Assembly (NCBI GenBank): GCA_963383645.1
Contig: OY726557.1
Coordinates: 154,273,701 to 154,337,700 of the forward strand
DNA length: 64,000 nucleotides
Source: Muscardinus avellanarius
Taxonomy: Eukaryota; Chordata; Mammalia; Rodentia; Gliridae
Reading direction: 5' to 3'
Positions 23,962 to 35,881 of this stretch are shown one piece after another; position 1 is the stretch's first letter; every line of letters starts with the position of its first letter. A program made the position numbers and the translations under genes. The notes beneath the pieces were generated by a model. That model saw nothing but the letters and a program-made list of their open reading frames with translations, was not told where the DNA came from and did not search any database.

Positions 23962-24303
23962 ATACAGGGGATTGAATCCAGGGGCATTCTACCTCAGAGC
24001 TATACCCCAGTACTTTTTATTTCTTTTTATTAAAAAAAAATTTTTTTTAAATTTGGAAACAGGGTCTCTTAAGCTAGGAAAGCTGGCTTCAAACCTGCGT
24101 GATCCTCCTATCTCCGCCTCCCAAGCGTGGGGATTACAAGTGTGCACCACCACACCCGGATTATTTATTTTTATTTTAAAACAGGGTCTCACTAAGTTGT
24201 TGATAGTCTTCCTAATTGCTGAGACTGGCCCCAAATCCGCGATCCTCTTGTTTTAGCCTTTCTCGTTTCTAAGATTATAGGCATGTACCACTATACCTGG
24301 CTA
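23962..24303 (-). repeat. nested SINEs: B1 inserted in a B1-dID linker
   Basis: The outer, older element has its ID half at 23962-24017 and its B1 half at about 24175-24303. Between them lies a younger B1 half without its own ID half (24040-24160, ending cacacccgga). T-rich sequence borders the inner copy on both sides. Read on the minus strand, the order is B1-B1-ID. Confidence 0.75.
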
Positions 24304-24827
24304 AATTTCTACCTTCATTATAACAAACGTGTATTCTATTATTTCTCTGACACTGTGTAACATATAAATATACACTAATTCAAAACACTACGTTTTTTTG
24401 GAAACTATATCCAGATGTGTAAATACAGTGCCTGAAGTGCTTTAATAGAGATATTCTCAGAACTTTTGGGGACACAGAGGACCTGGCACTTCTTGCTATG
24501 CAAGACAGAAACATTTCAAATACATATATCACTACACATGGCTAAAATACCAATATCCACATTTATCTTTATCTCTATAGATACCTTTTTGTTTGTGCCC
24601 GAAGTCTACATTTATGTCAGTGAATATAATGTATTCATATCAATATCTATATCTGTCTCATATAATAGGAACATAGTATGTTCCTGTGTAAATTTATGGA
24701 TTCAGGAAAATTAAAATGAGTAAATAAGGGTGGATAGCGAATCCCCTGGTGAATGCAGAACAGTATATGATATTTGAGTAAGTAGCAGCTGTCTTAAGAG
24801 GGAACTTCTATGTCATCTTAAGAATTT
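24304..24827. other. unique DNA
   Basis: No gene and no repeat recognised. The 82-codon frame at 24466-24714 has no family features. Confidence 0.5.
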
Positions 24828-25055
24828 GGAGCCAGGAGTGGATGCGCACGCTTGTAATTCCAGCATTTGGGAGACTGAGACAGGAGGATCACTGTTTGGA
24901 GACAGCCTCAGCTCCTCCTTAGTGAGGCCCTTTGCAACTCAGTGAGGTCATGTTTCAAAATAAATAATTAAAAAAACAGGGCTGAAGGTATAGCTCAGAG
25001 GTAGAACGCCCCTGGGTTCCATTCCCATTACCCCCCCCCCAAAAAAAAGGAAAAC
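24828..25055 (+). repeat. B1-dID SINE, long-linker subfamily
   Basis: B1 half from ggagccaggagtgg; linker with 'ctccttagtgaggccc' and 'caactcagtgagg' blocks; ID half ggtatagctcagaggtagaacgcccctgggttcc; tail with a C10 run then A-rich. Confidence 0.85.
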
Positions 25056-27628
25056 GAAAAGAAATTTGAATCATTGTAAAGTTTAATCCGAAGGAGATAG
25101 ACCTATAATAAACAGACTTGAAGTAGAAATATCAGGTAATGAAGTAGTTTAATAGTTGAAATCATGGAACAAAAATAATAAACTAAAAATGCAACAAGGC
25201 AATGGAATGCAGAAGGTTTTAAGGTAAGAAATCAGGAGTCCTTGGAGGCTCACCAGTTGTGAGGAAGGATGATGAAGAAAAGTCATTCTGTAAAATCTCC
25301 TTTATTCTTTTGAAGACTGTGATAAATAGATGAACATAGTGAACAAAATAGAAAGAAATAGATTCCATCCACACCAATAAACAATATATTCCATGAAATT
25401 CATTGTGCTTAATGGAACAAATGAGGATCACCACTTGATCAGATGTAACAAGTTAGGCTGAAATAGATAATTCGTATTAAGGGGGAAGAAAAAGGGTTCC
25501 ATTGAGAAGATAAAGACATAAATTCAATCATTAAATACTTGGGGAAACTGAATTCTATGGAATAGCCCTGGTTCAAGTTCAGAGATGATATTTGAAAGTA
25601 ATCAGGTGGTGTCAGTAGCTGATGTGAGGAATAGGTAGAATTTCCTTTTATTTATTTTTTTAATTGTTGAAAATAGTTTATTCTTTTTTAAATTTTTTAT
25701 TGGTACATTATATAAAAATAGGGGTACACCAGGGTATATTATAGTTATGAAATCTGCCTCAAAAGCAACTGATAGCATAAAAATCATCAAAACTCTGACA
25801 TAATTTTTATGATAAAAAGAAAGTCTAAGAAAATTTGAAATCCGACATAATTTTGTTCATTTGGCTGAATTTAACTTGGGGTCAGTATACTAATAGTTTT
25901 GAGAATTTCTTTTTCTTTCCTGGAAGAATGCTTCTCAAACAATAATTGTACTTTTTCTATTGATGCTGCTGGTTTTAATTCAATCTTAGAAATTTAATTC
26001 TTGGAACTTAAACTCTACAAACATATAGGTGTTACATATGCATGCATATACATATACATTGTACAAGTGGTTTGTTCTAAGTTGTAGATTATAAAACACA
26101 GAACTTACTGCAATGTATGTATCATATTATATAAACACCACTGTTGCCCATCTCCACTGGACAGCATCTAGGCAGCTTTAATACTTAAAGAACAAATCTA
26201 AGGCACGAAATTCTTATTTCAAAATTGTCTAAATCAGATTCCCAGTGAAGCTTAGTCAGAGCTATATTTTTTATTGACAACACATATGAATCTAGCTAAA
26301 ATATGCATTTTAATTGTAAAATACTACTTAGTATATGTTCACTGTCATGAGTGATTAGAATTTTAAATGATAAAATACTAAAGTTTAAAATCACTGTTAC
26401 TAGGCACAAACATAATATTACATGCAGAATTCTAGCAAATAAAAATAATAATTATTCATTGAGATCTGAATCCACATGTTCTACTTAATAATTATTTACT
26501 AAACTCTAAAATAATAAACTCTAAACAAAATATATATTCAGGTGGATTCTGAATTCTGCAAAGTAAATTTACATGTAAAATAACTATTTTCAGAAAAAAG
26601 GGCAAATAAATCAATTTGGGGTATTGCATTCCTTTACTCATTTGAAAACACTATTTTGAAAATATTGTATTCCCATATAAAAGGATTGACTAGAATAATT
26701 TTTATCTATTATTATTATAATACAGACTTATTTTGCATGATATATATGTATGCATATATATTCTAAATACCTCTATCTATATTTATATCATTGCACTTTC
26801 TGGAAATGAATGCTTATTTGGTCTTCTAAAATTTTTATTTCACATATAAAAACTGATCATAATACATGGTGTATGCTTATAGATGTGAATTTTAATTAAC
26901 CCAACAGCAGCTGATAATAAAATTATTAGCATGTACAAAGTGTGTAGTTAACAGAGACAGAACAAGAGGCAATTAGTGGAATTAGGTGTTTTTTTCTACC
27001 AAGAAATAGTATTGTAAATGCTAATTATTTATCTCAGCCCAATCATTGCAAATATCACTAATAGCATCATTAAAATAATGTAACACAACTTAAGCACCAA
27101 ATAGACTTACTGATTTGTTATCAAAATGACACAATCATGGGCTTATTAATATTGCAGAAGACTTTATGTATATACACTGAAGCAAATTGGTTATTTTGAA
27201 TTCCCTTTTATTTATTTTTGAAAGATAAAAACATGCTTACTCTGGCATCAAGTGTCTGTAGGTCGCACATTTATAATTACTCAGTGACTCTTAAGGTTTT
27301 AAATTACCATTTGTATGTTACTTGCTTGTTATTAATAAAGCTCTTCAAAAGGTTATGAAATAAACTATTGTGCTCTCATGATTACAAAAAAAAAAAGTAG
27401 GAAATTTAGTAAGAATTGTTACTTGTTATGTTTTAAATTTGAAATTCCCCACATTTGACTTTTCGCACTTCATGTTATCAAATGAGTTTCACTTGAATCT
27501 GTTTTTGATGGTAGTGCTGGTGGACTTCATTTTTTTGCTGTGATTTTTCTATTCTTAAGGAAAACATATATGCCAAACGAGAGACAGAGAAGTGACACAC
27601 ACTTTCAATTTTATTTTCATGTGTTAAT
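25056..27628. other. SINE-free AT-rich DNA, candidate conserved non-coding region
   Basis: No SINE in 2.6 kb. A weak L1 3'UTR scrap (ttttttattggtacatta) lies at 25683-25750. From about 26.1 to 27.4 kb the sequence is complex, without simple repeats, and carries many TAAT/ATTA, SOX-like (attgtt, acaat) and POU-like strings, for example around 26890-27140. Sequence alone cannot show conservation. Frames here are short and motif-free. Confidence 0.4.
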
Positions 27629-27680
27629 TCTCTTATTTTTCTTTCTTTCTCTCTTTCTTCCTTTCTTTTTTTCTTTTTTC

Positions 27681-27739
<59 letters not shown>

Positions 27740-27936
27740 TTTTTTGGTTTTATTGAGAATGGAACCCTTCTACCTCCGGGGTACACTCCCAGATGTATTT
27801 TTTTTGTTGTTGTTTTAAACAGAGTCTCTTAAGCCAGCGAGGCTAGCTTCGCACCTGTGCGATCCTCCTATCTCTGCCTCCCAAGCGCGGGGATTACAAG
27901 GGTGCGCCACCACGCCTGGCTCTCTTCTTTTTCTTT
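27629..27936 (-). repeat. B1-dID SINE with (CTTT)n tail and 16-bp target duplication
   Basis: Body 27746-27920. Flanks tctctt(a/c)tttttcttt at 27629-27644 and 27921-27936 match with one mismatch, and the (CTTT)n microsatellite (27645-27745) lies inside the duplication. The repeat is therefore this SINE's A-tail, expanded as (AAAG)n on the sense strand. The Lys/Arg-rich and Phe/Leu/Ser-rich frames over it are artefacts. Confidence 0.9.
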
Positions 27937-28015
27937 ATCCTTTTTTATCCTTTCTTTATCCTTCATTCTTATTCTCATTTATACATAGTTTTAAATTTAT
28001 TTTTAACTGATATAT

Positions 28016-28229
28016 AAAACTATAAGCTGGGCGTGGTGGCGCACCCTTGTAATCCCAGCATTCGGGAGGCTGAGACCTGGATGATGGCGGTTCGAAGACA
28101 GCCTCAGCTACTTAGTGAGGCCCTCTGCAACAGTGAGATCCGATTTCAAAATAAAGAATAAAAAAATAGGGCAGGGGGTGTAGCTCGGAGGTCAAATGCC
28201 CCTGGGTTCATTCCCCAGGCTCACAAAAA

Positions 28230-28268
<39 letters not shown>

Positions 28269-28274
28269 ACTATA
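28016..28274 (+). repeat. B1-dID SINE with (AAAT)n tail
   Basis: Long-linker copy from 28025 (agctgggcgtggtggcgcac). The tail is an (AAAT)n repeat at 28228-28266. The flanking aaactata at 28017-28024 recurs at 28267-28274. Confidence 0.88.
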
Positions 28275-28280
28275 AAAACT

Positions 28281-28480
28281 AGATCTGGGCATGGTAGTGC
28301 ATGTTTGTGATCCTAGTACTTGAGAGACAGAGGCAGTACAAGTTTATATACAGCCTCAGAAAGTAGTGAGACTCTCATCAATCTAACAAGACCCTGTTTC
28401 AAAATAAAAATAAAATAGGGCTTGGGGTGTGGCTTCGAGTTAGAATGCCTCTGGATTAAATCCCAAATTGCACAAAAAAT
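28281..28480 (+). repeat. B1-dID SINE, older, tandem to the previous copy
   Basis: Same orientation and almost contiguous with the preceding SINE. More diverged (agatctgggcatggtagtgcatg), ID half gggcttggggtgtggcttcg. Confidence 0.8.
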
Positions 28481-28484
28481 ATAA

Positions 28485-29378
28485 AAATGGTACATATTAA
28501 TGGGGTATCATGCAACAATTTGATACATGTATAAATGTGCAATGTTTAAGTGAGCTTCAGCTTATTTATCACCTCAAACATTTTTTTCATTCCTTTTGGA
28601 TGGAAGCTTTCAAAATCCTAACATCTAAGCTGTTGAAATGTGTACCACTGTTATCTAGATTCAGGCTCCTGGGTAATAGCATCAAAACTTCCCACTCCAA
28701 ACTCTAACCCAGTGCACACTGATTATTTCCCCATCCCGCCCACTCCCAATCTCTGGAAACCACCGTTCTAGTCTCAACTTTTCATTTTTGTAAGATTCAC
28801 ATATGAATGAGATAATGTAGCACTTGTATTTCTGTGCCTGACTTATTTCACTTAGTAATCTCCTGTTCCATCTCTTTTTGCAAATGGCAGGATTTCATTT
28901 TTATATCTGAATAGTATTCCATTGTGTATAGGTAGCACACTTTTTTAGCAGTTGACGGGCACAGTTTGTATTTGTTTCTTAGCCCTTGTGAATAGTGCTG
29001 CAGGAAACATGGGACTGGAGATATGTCTTTCACACCCTGACTTCATTTCCTTTATCTATATGTACCAAGCAGAAGGGTTGCTGGCTCAAGTGACAGTTCT
29101 TTTTGTAATATTTTGAGGAACCTCCACACTGTTTTTGATTATGAATGCACTCATTTGTATTCTTACAAAGTAGACAAGGGTTCCCCTTTCTCCACATCCT
29201 TGAAAGCACTTATGTTTAATGTTTTTGATAACGGCCATTCTTACTGGACTGAGGTAATATCTCACTGTGGCTTGAATTACATTTCCCTGATAGTAATTTT
29301 GAACATTTTTTTCATGTTTCTGGTTGCAATTTATATGACTTCTTTTGTGAAATATCTGTTTAGATATTATTGCCCAAC
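28485..29378 (-). mobile_element. old L1 3' end
   Basis: About 0.9 kb that reads on the plus strand as the antisense of the end of ORF2 and 3'UTR of older mammalian L1 (atggcaggatttcatttt..., gaatagtattccattgtgta, tccacatccttg, gtaatatctcactgtgg). All frames are broken. The 107- and 94-codon frames here are remnants or shadows of L1. Confidence 0.8.
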
Positions 29379-29556
29379 TTTTGATACTGGGGGTTAAACA
29401 CAGGACCATTCTACCCCCAAGCTACATCTTCTACCTCTCCCCTTTATTTTTGAAACAGTCTAGCTAAGTAATTTTGTACTGGCCTTGAATCTGTAATCTT
29501 CCTGTCTCAGCTTCCCATGTACTAAAATTACAGGTATGTGTCACTGTGCCAGGCTA
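29379..29556 (-). repeat. B1-dID SINE, old
   Basis: ID half (tactgggggttaaacacagg) then B1 half ending tgtgccaggct. It immediately abuts the L1 end. Confidence 0.7.
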
Positions 29557-29850
29557 TACTGTCCATAAAGTAACTGCCTGGCCTCATGCTGAGGTGTCAC
29601 TCTCCATACTAGTCTGCTTGAAGTTTGAGAAGAGGTGATCTGAACAACTCTTTTCTTCCTGGATTTCTTCATAAATCCTTCATTTTTGTCATATTAAAAG
29701 CAGGCATTATGGTGGCTCACCTGATTTCCTAAGTTGTTGAGAAAGTCATTTGGTCCTGAATAACAGTTCAAGTTGGTTTTCCTGTGTTAAAAAAAAAAAA
29801 ACACCCGCGGCTCTTACTGACCACCACCTTGCTCTGCTGATTCCCTCACC

Positions 29851-29943
29851 TTCTTTTTTTCTTTTTTCTACAGTTGGGATCTAACCCTGGGTTGCACATG
29901 CATGAGATAGAAGAGCACTGTTCCACTAAAGTACTGTCCCAGT
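29851..29943 (-). repeat. free-standing ID SINE
   Basis: About 90 bp with an A-tail on the left and, on the minus strand, the ID pattern: gggacagt-type start, box A/B spacing, and a 'gcaacccagggttagatccc' end. No B1 half is attached. Confidence 0.65.
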
Positions 29944-30247
29944 TCCCACTTCTCCCATTTTTAATTCCATGACTATCGTGTACATAGAACTCTAAAAATA
30001 AAAATTGGCTCTGTATTTTAAAAACAGGTTAATTTTAAAGATTTTCAGCACTGAGGCTCTAAGATTTCACAGACTCAGGAGCCACTTGAATTTTTTGAAA
30101 ACCTCTTAAGGTCTTCAAGGCTCTTTTATTGTTCATTTTGTCAATATTTATCATATGATGAATTAAACTGAAGATATTAAAATATATTTATTAATTCATA
30201 CACGATGACAATAATGATCCGTTATATGATTGCATAAATAATATTTT
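29944..30247. other. unique DNA
   Basis: No feature recognised. Confidence 0.5.
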
Positions 30248-30435
30248 TGTGGTAATACTGGAGATTTAACCCAGAAGCATTCTATCTCTTTGAAATACCC
30301 CTAGGCCAATTTTATTTATTAAGATGATCATATATTTAAAGCCAGCCTCAACAAGTTAGTGAGACATTATTTCAATATAAAAAAATAAAATAGTGCTGAA
30401 GGTGTAGCTTGGATTCAATATCCAGAATCACAAAA
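30248..30435. repeat. two SINE pieces in opposite orientation
   Basis: Left (30248-30310): an ID half on the minus strand (gtggtaatactggagatttaaccc). Right (about 30320-30435): the B1 end, linker and ID half on the plus strand (aagccagcctcaacaagttagtgag...gtgctgaaggtgtagc). Joined head to head, the two ID segments could pair in an RNA. The boundaries are approximate. Confidence 0.6.
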
Positions 30436-31519
30436 AATAAAAATATTAAAAGTAAAGCAATGTTTCACCTAATTGTGCAGTAAGTTTTTTTTAAATATTA
30501 CTATCTCCATACATGTATGTATATCGTATATGTACATATGTGTATATATACATATATATGTAGAGAGAGTTGATTCATCACTTATGTCCATTTAAATTAA
30601 TATATATATTCATAGTATAGAAAACATTTAGTTATCTAAGTTAGAGGATTACAAAGCTTCAGTGGTAATCTTAATGAGTTATCACCTTCTAAAGTCTTTT
30701 TTCATGACATACTAAGGATGTGCTTCAGCAGTATAACTCATAATTATAAGTAGAAAAATTATGGAAAATATTTTATTCCAAAATTCCACACTAACACAGG
30801 CACATGCACACATCTTAACAGGAAAAGGGAATATAACACAATGACACATTTGATTTTAAAACATTTTATTCTAATAGTAATGTGAATAAAATAGACCCAC
30901 ATACATTTAAGCTACCCTCCGTGAAGTCTGAGCACATTTATAATTAAATAATCAGCAGAGTTGCTTAGCAAATTGAAAGATAGCTTAAGTATTTAAGACT
31001 CCATAAACCATTAAAGGAGAAAATCTCCTCTTGAGACATGGACATCTTTAATAGTTTTTTTTCCCCCCTAGCAATCTCTCCCTGCTTCTTCTGACAGGTC
31101 CTCCCTCACATTTCCTAAGCCTACAAATGTCATCAAAAGCTCTCATTTTCTAGACTCCCAATTTGGGCTTCTTAGGCCACAAATAATCCTTCTCTGATTT
31201 TTTTCTCCATTCCTCCCTTCTATCACCTCTCTGTTTCCTCCTCCTCGTCCTCCATGTCCTCCTCCTCCCCTCCTCCTTCTTCTTCCTCTTTTTCTTCTTA
31301 TTTTAACCACAAGGCTGCCCTCACCAGCTTACTTACTGTGGACCTCTCCACTTTGCCACTTCTACTTCCCTGCTTTTTACCAATAAAGGAACAAAAGAGT
31401 CCCAGGATAAGCCTTTTTTTTTTTAATGTAAAGCAATATAATGCATTCCCAAACGCAAAGTAAAATATATTACTTCAACTTTACTTCAGTCCATGGAACA
31501 ACGCACCTTCGGGTTTTTA
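30436..31519. other. unique DNA
   Basis: No gene. A short TA/TG-rich patch lies at about 30510-30570 and a pyrimidine-rich patch (tcctcctcc, ttcttcttc) at about 31225-31305. The 69-codon frame through the latter is low complexity. Confidence 0.5.
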
Positions 31520-31756
31520 TGTGTGTGTGTGTGTTGGGGGTGAGAATTAGGAATTAAACCCAGGGAGACTCTAACTCAGAGCTACACCACCAATGCCCCT
31601 TTTTCTTAGTTTATGTTTTGAAACAAGGTCTTGATACTTGATAGGCTGCTAAGAGTCTATCTAAGTTGCTGAGGCTGGCCTTGAACACACGATCCTCTTA
31701 TTTCATTCTCCCAAGTATTAGAATTACAGGCATGTGACACCAAACCCAGTGCTTCA
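31520..31756 (-). repeat. B1-dID SINE with short (GT)n tail
   Basis: Body 31534-31756. A (GT)7-type run at 31520-31533 is in the position of the SINE tail. Long-linker type with two 'ctaag' blocks. Confidence 0.7.
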
Positions 31757-32019
31757 GTTATTTTTATAGTAATATTGTTTTACTTGACTAGATTTATTTC
31801 CATTCTGAAATATGTATCACTCTATTACTACAAATGCAGACACTGTAAGTAGTATTTGAGTCTTTCATCCCCTTCCAAGATGCTGTATTTAGAAGGTTTG
31901 GGAGGTAGAGGGGTATTTTGAAGGAACCGCCAAGATATGACATGGCATCTCTCTTTCTGTCCACCCAGAAAAAGGTTATTTTTTGCTCATGTTTCCATCA
32001 AAAAGTCACTTTACTGTTT

Positions 32020-32118
32020 TGTTTTCATTTTATTTCTGGGAACAGCGTCCCACTATGCTGCTCAGGCTGGCCTTGAGTGATACTCCTGCATCAGCCTACA
32101 TTGTAGATGGAATAACAG
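32020..32118 (-). repeat. B1 fragment
   Basis: The left part of a B1 half in antisense (tctgggaacagcgtcccactatgctgctcaggctggcc). The rest is missing, and the adjoining 79-codon frame is not a gene. Confidence 0.5.
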
Positions 32119-32289
32119 TGTACACAGTGCACTTGGCTACAAACAGACCTCCCATGAGTATTTATCTCTTCAGTGGATTGACAATAAAAGGAACATACAA
32201 AATCCAGACAAGGAACCCTTAGAAGTAGATTGCCCTGGATCAACTTCTAGATTAATAAGCAAACAAGCCAATCAGAAAAATATAGCAGA

Positions 32290-32880
32290 ACATATGTAGG
32301 ATGACATCAAAATCTTAAAAATTCCATGAATACATTAAATATCAGGGAAACAGTATGGAAGATCCTCATAAAAATGGGAATGAACCTACCATATGACCCA
32401 GCAATACTACTTCTGGGTATCTACCCAAAAGAATGGAAACCAAACTACCAAACTAATGCATTCATGTCTATGTTCATAGCTGTACAATTCACAATCGCCA
32501 AACCATAGAACCACCCAAAGTGTCCATCAACAGATGAATGGATTTTAAAACTATAGGATATGTACACAGTGGAAATTTACTCAGTCATAAAGAAGAACAA
32601 AATTACAACATTTACAGGAAAATAGATAGAACTGGAGAACATTATACTAAGTGAGATTATTCAGTCACAAAAAAATACCAAATTGGTTGTTCTCCCTTAT
32701 GCGTGGAAGCTAGGGAGAAAATGGGTCATAGGAGGAACTCTAGACAAAGATGAAGAAACTACAGTCGAGCAAAAAAAGGTGACCTAACTAAAGGGGATGG
32801 GAGAGAGGCAAATTCCCTAATACACATAATGTACAATGGCCACCTATTTGTAGAATTTAATTAAGCAATATTTTTCCATT
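32290..32880 (+). mobile_element. old L1 3' end
   Basis: Sense-oriented ORF2 end and 3'UTR: accatatgacccagcaatactacttctggg, then a block like 'caccaaagtgtccatcaacagatgaatgg', then the end region. The frame at 32326-32508 (60 codons) is a fragment of the C-terminal part of ORF2. Confidence 0.8.
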
Positions 32881-33139
32881 CTCTGTATCTAAACCTAATA
32901 AGCAAGACTTATTTTTACAAATAAGCTATAATCTCAGGTTCCTTCTATCTGTTCCTTTATATCATAGCCGACGAAAGTATGAGAATGCATTTTCCAGAAT
33001 GTACTGATATCCTAGTTCTTCCAACAAGAAATCTCAGGTGGTTTGGAAGATGAAGGGGCTGTGTGATAGATCTAAGCAATACAATGGTTTTCGGCATATA
33101 TGACGGTTCTCTTAATTTGTTTTGTTAAGGCCTTGCATA

Positions 33140-33850
33140 TGTTTCCCCGTGAGTCAACATTAATGCCCCAAACATATGTGCAGCTACTTTCATAAAACAA
33201 TATAATAATACTGGGAGATATCAACACCCTTCTCAACTGCTAGACTGATCTTCTAGACAAATGGACAGTCAAGATGCCTCAGACCTAAAGAACACCGTAA
33301 AACAAATGGACCTATTAGACACTTATAAAATATTCCACCCAACTACAGCAGAGTTCATATTTTTCTTAGCTGCTCATGGAACCTTCTTCAAAATAGACCA
33401 CATCCTGGGTAACAAAATGAGCACTAGCAAACACAAAATATGTGATATACTTCCCTGTATCTTTTCAGATCACAATGGAATGAAACTAGAAATCAACTAT
33501 AAGAAGACTCAGAAAAACCACATGAACATGTGGAGACTGAACATCACACTGCTAAATGAAGAATGAGCCACAGAAGAAATAAGGGGTAAAATCAAGAAAT
33601 TCCTAGAAACAAACAAAAACAGAGATACAACATGTTAAAACCTCTGGGATACCTTGAAGACAGTATTAAGAGAAGAATTTATAGCACTGAATGCCACATA
33701 AGAAAAACAGAAAATTACCAAATGAATAACCTAATGACACACTTCAAATCCCTTGAAAAACAGGAAAAATCTAACCCCAAAGATAGTAGAAGCCAGGAAA
33801 TTATTAAAATCAGAGCAGAAATCAATGATGTAGGGAACATTATTTTTTTA
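33140..33850 (+). pseudogene. L1 ORF2 endonuclease fragment
   Basis: Part of L1 ORF2, from within the apurinic-like endonuclease domain into the linker before reverse transcriptase. Frame 33261-33566 (101 codons) carries the conserved C-terminal endonuclease features: DH-ILGNK and the SDH motif that holds a catalytic histidine, followed by a 'KLEI' strand. It then stops, and frame 33632-33883 continues the ORF2-like sequence after frame-breaking changes. No reverse transcriptase core follows, so it is dead. Confidence 0.8.
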
Positions 33851-34239
33851 CAAATATATTTTTTACATACTAAATTGACCTAACCTATAGAAAGCTAATA
33901 GCACAGTATCTGACACATATGGTTGATTACAACTATTTGGTTCATTTTCTCCCACAAGTCATCCTCATTTCCATAGCAGATAACTCATCTTTCTATGCTA
34001 TGAAGACTCCTATTTTGCTTAATAAGTAATGTGGACACCTCCAAAGGGTGTGTTATGGTTTGACTGAGGCATTCATCATGGTATTCCTATCCACAATTCT
34101 AAGAATAAGTTATTGTTTTCAGAATTTTCATAGACATCAATTTTAGATTGATACATAAATAAGGTATGTTTTCAGCATATTAGCAAAGATTTTACTCCTT
34201 GAGTAAACATAAAGTTCAATTTTATTTGTTAACTCGATG
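33851..34239. other. unique DNA
   Basis: Nothing recognised. Confidence 0.5.
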
Positions 34240-34715
34240 AAGCTAAGAGTTCAGATATTGGTTAAAATATTTTTTCTGGGCATGTCTATGAGGATGTTTC
34301 TGGTATCTAAAGTATGAATTGGATAAAGCAGATGGATTCTCCCAGCATGTATGTAATTCATCCAATTTGTTGAGGTCTAAATAAATAACAACAACAATGC
34401 TGAGAAGTGGCGAATTTCCTCTGTCTGCTTGACCTGAGACATCCACTTTCTCTTGGGCATTGGAGTTTCTTGGTCTTGGGCCTTCAGATATAGACCTGGG
34501 GTTATGCTATGTTCCCCTCCTCCAACCCATCCACGACAACCTCTATCCTCAGACTTGGACTGGAGTATGATACAGGCTTTCCTGGTTCTCCAGTTTGAAG
34601 GTGGCAGATCATGGGACATCTTAGTAATTACATCAATGTCAATTCTTATTAACTCCTCTCATCTTGTCTCCATTTGCATATGGTCTTGTTACTCTTCTCT
34701 GGATAACCCTCTAGG
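34240..34715 (+). repeat. old mammalian interspersed repeat, family not named
   Basis: The layout 'tttctgggcatgtctatgagg ... gcagatggattctccc ... gccttcagatatagacctgg ... ctggttctccagtttg ... tctggataaccct' follows a common ancient mammalian repeat that ends with an 'ctctggagaaccct' string. I recognise the pattern but am not certain of the family name. The 80- and 92-codon frames over it are accidental. Confidence 0.5.
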
Positions 34716-35448
34716 GAAAAGAAGGGCATGAGGAGAATGACTTATTTCTCTTGAGCCTTCTCTAGGATTTGGACACATTCCATGAACATGTAATTTCTCT
34801 AAATGAAAACAGTCATCTTGCAACTACTAGACAGTAAGTCAAAAGATTCAACCAAAATGGTTTAAATGTTTAATAGGATGAACAGAGAAATAGATGAATA
34901 TATAAAAATAGGAATCCTTAGTAGCTTGTACATTCTATTAAGTGACCAAAACGTTAAAATTAAATTGAATATATATGAAATATAAAAGCATATGAATATT
35001 AAATATAGGAAATACTAACACATTTTAAAATCAATGGAAACAAAATAGTTAACTATTATTTTCTATATTTGTAAAGTCTAGCGGAAAGGGAGATTTATCT
35101 TACACATAGTTAAAAGCAGATGGCTAGTAATTTCAAAATAAATTCAACAATGTAAAGCATAATAGTTAATTAAAAAACCCTTTAAAATGCAATAATTTAG
35201 AAAATTAGCAATTAAGTAATTGAATTTCTATTAATAACATAATTGTTTTATTTTATACCAGTTTAAAAATTCTCTTAAGCTATAAATCCTAAATTAAAAT
35301 TCTTAAATTAGCAAATGGTTTTAATCTAATAATTTATTTTCAGAAAACAAGATTATAATTAAAAACTGCTTTAAAGTTTTTCATTACCTCTGTTATATAA
35401 TAATGTAATTTTTAAAAATTCTCATAGATGTGCCAAGGTTCTTTTCTC

Positions 35449-35451
<3 letters not shown>
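34716..35451. other. unique AT-rich DNA
   Basis: No gene or repeat recognised. Confidence 0.5.

Positions 35452-35487
<36 letters not shown>
35452..35487. repeat. (GT)n microsatellite at a SINE tail
   Basis: About 18 GT units immediately left of a minus-strand SINE's ID half, in the position of its 3' tail. Confidence 0.9.
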
Positions 35488-35490
<3 letters not shown>

Positions 35491-35881
35491 TGCAAGTACT
35501 AGAAATTGAAACAAGGAACATTCTGTCTTTGAGCCACACCCCTAACCCTTTTTAACTTATTTTATAACACAGTCTTATTTTTAAAAAAAATTTTTATTGG
35601 TGCATTGAAGTCATACATATATACTATATGTAGAGTCATACATGAACACATCGCTCAATTAGCCCTAACCCAATTCCCTTCTCCCTTTTCTTCCCCCTCC
35701 CTCCTTTTCATGTTTGACCTAGTGACCTCAGTTAGGTCACCTTATTTGCTCATCTATAGATTTTCTTCTTTTTAAATTGCTGAGGACTTTGTTAAATTAC
35801 TGAGGATGGCCTTGAACCTGCAATCCTCTTGTCTCATTCTACCAAGTCCTGGGAGTACAAGTGTGTGCACTATCACATCTA
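35488..35881 (-). repeat. B1-dID SINE split by an L1 3'UTR
   Basis: ID half and linker at 35488-35580, B1 half at 35760-35881. Between them, 35582-35755 is an L1 3'UTR insertion (tttttattggtgcattgaagtcatac, then C-rich ccctccctcc), also antisense. The L1 piece therefore inserted after the SINE. Confidence 0.7.
35582..35755 (-). mobile_element. L1 3'UTR fragment inside a SINE
   Basis: Same 3' end as the fragments at 6.9 and 55.7 kb and as the rearranged LINE copies. Truncated soon after the pyrimidine tract. Confidence 0.7.

Noticed and set aside
27478..27818. Lys/Arg-rich and Phe/Leu/Ser-rich frames
   Set aside because: Translations of the (CTTT)n SINE tail.
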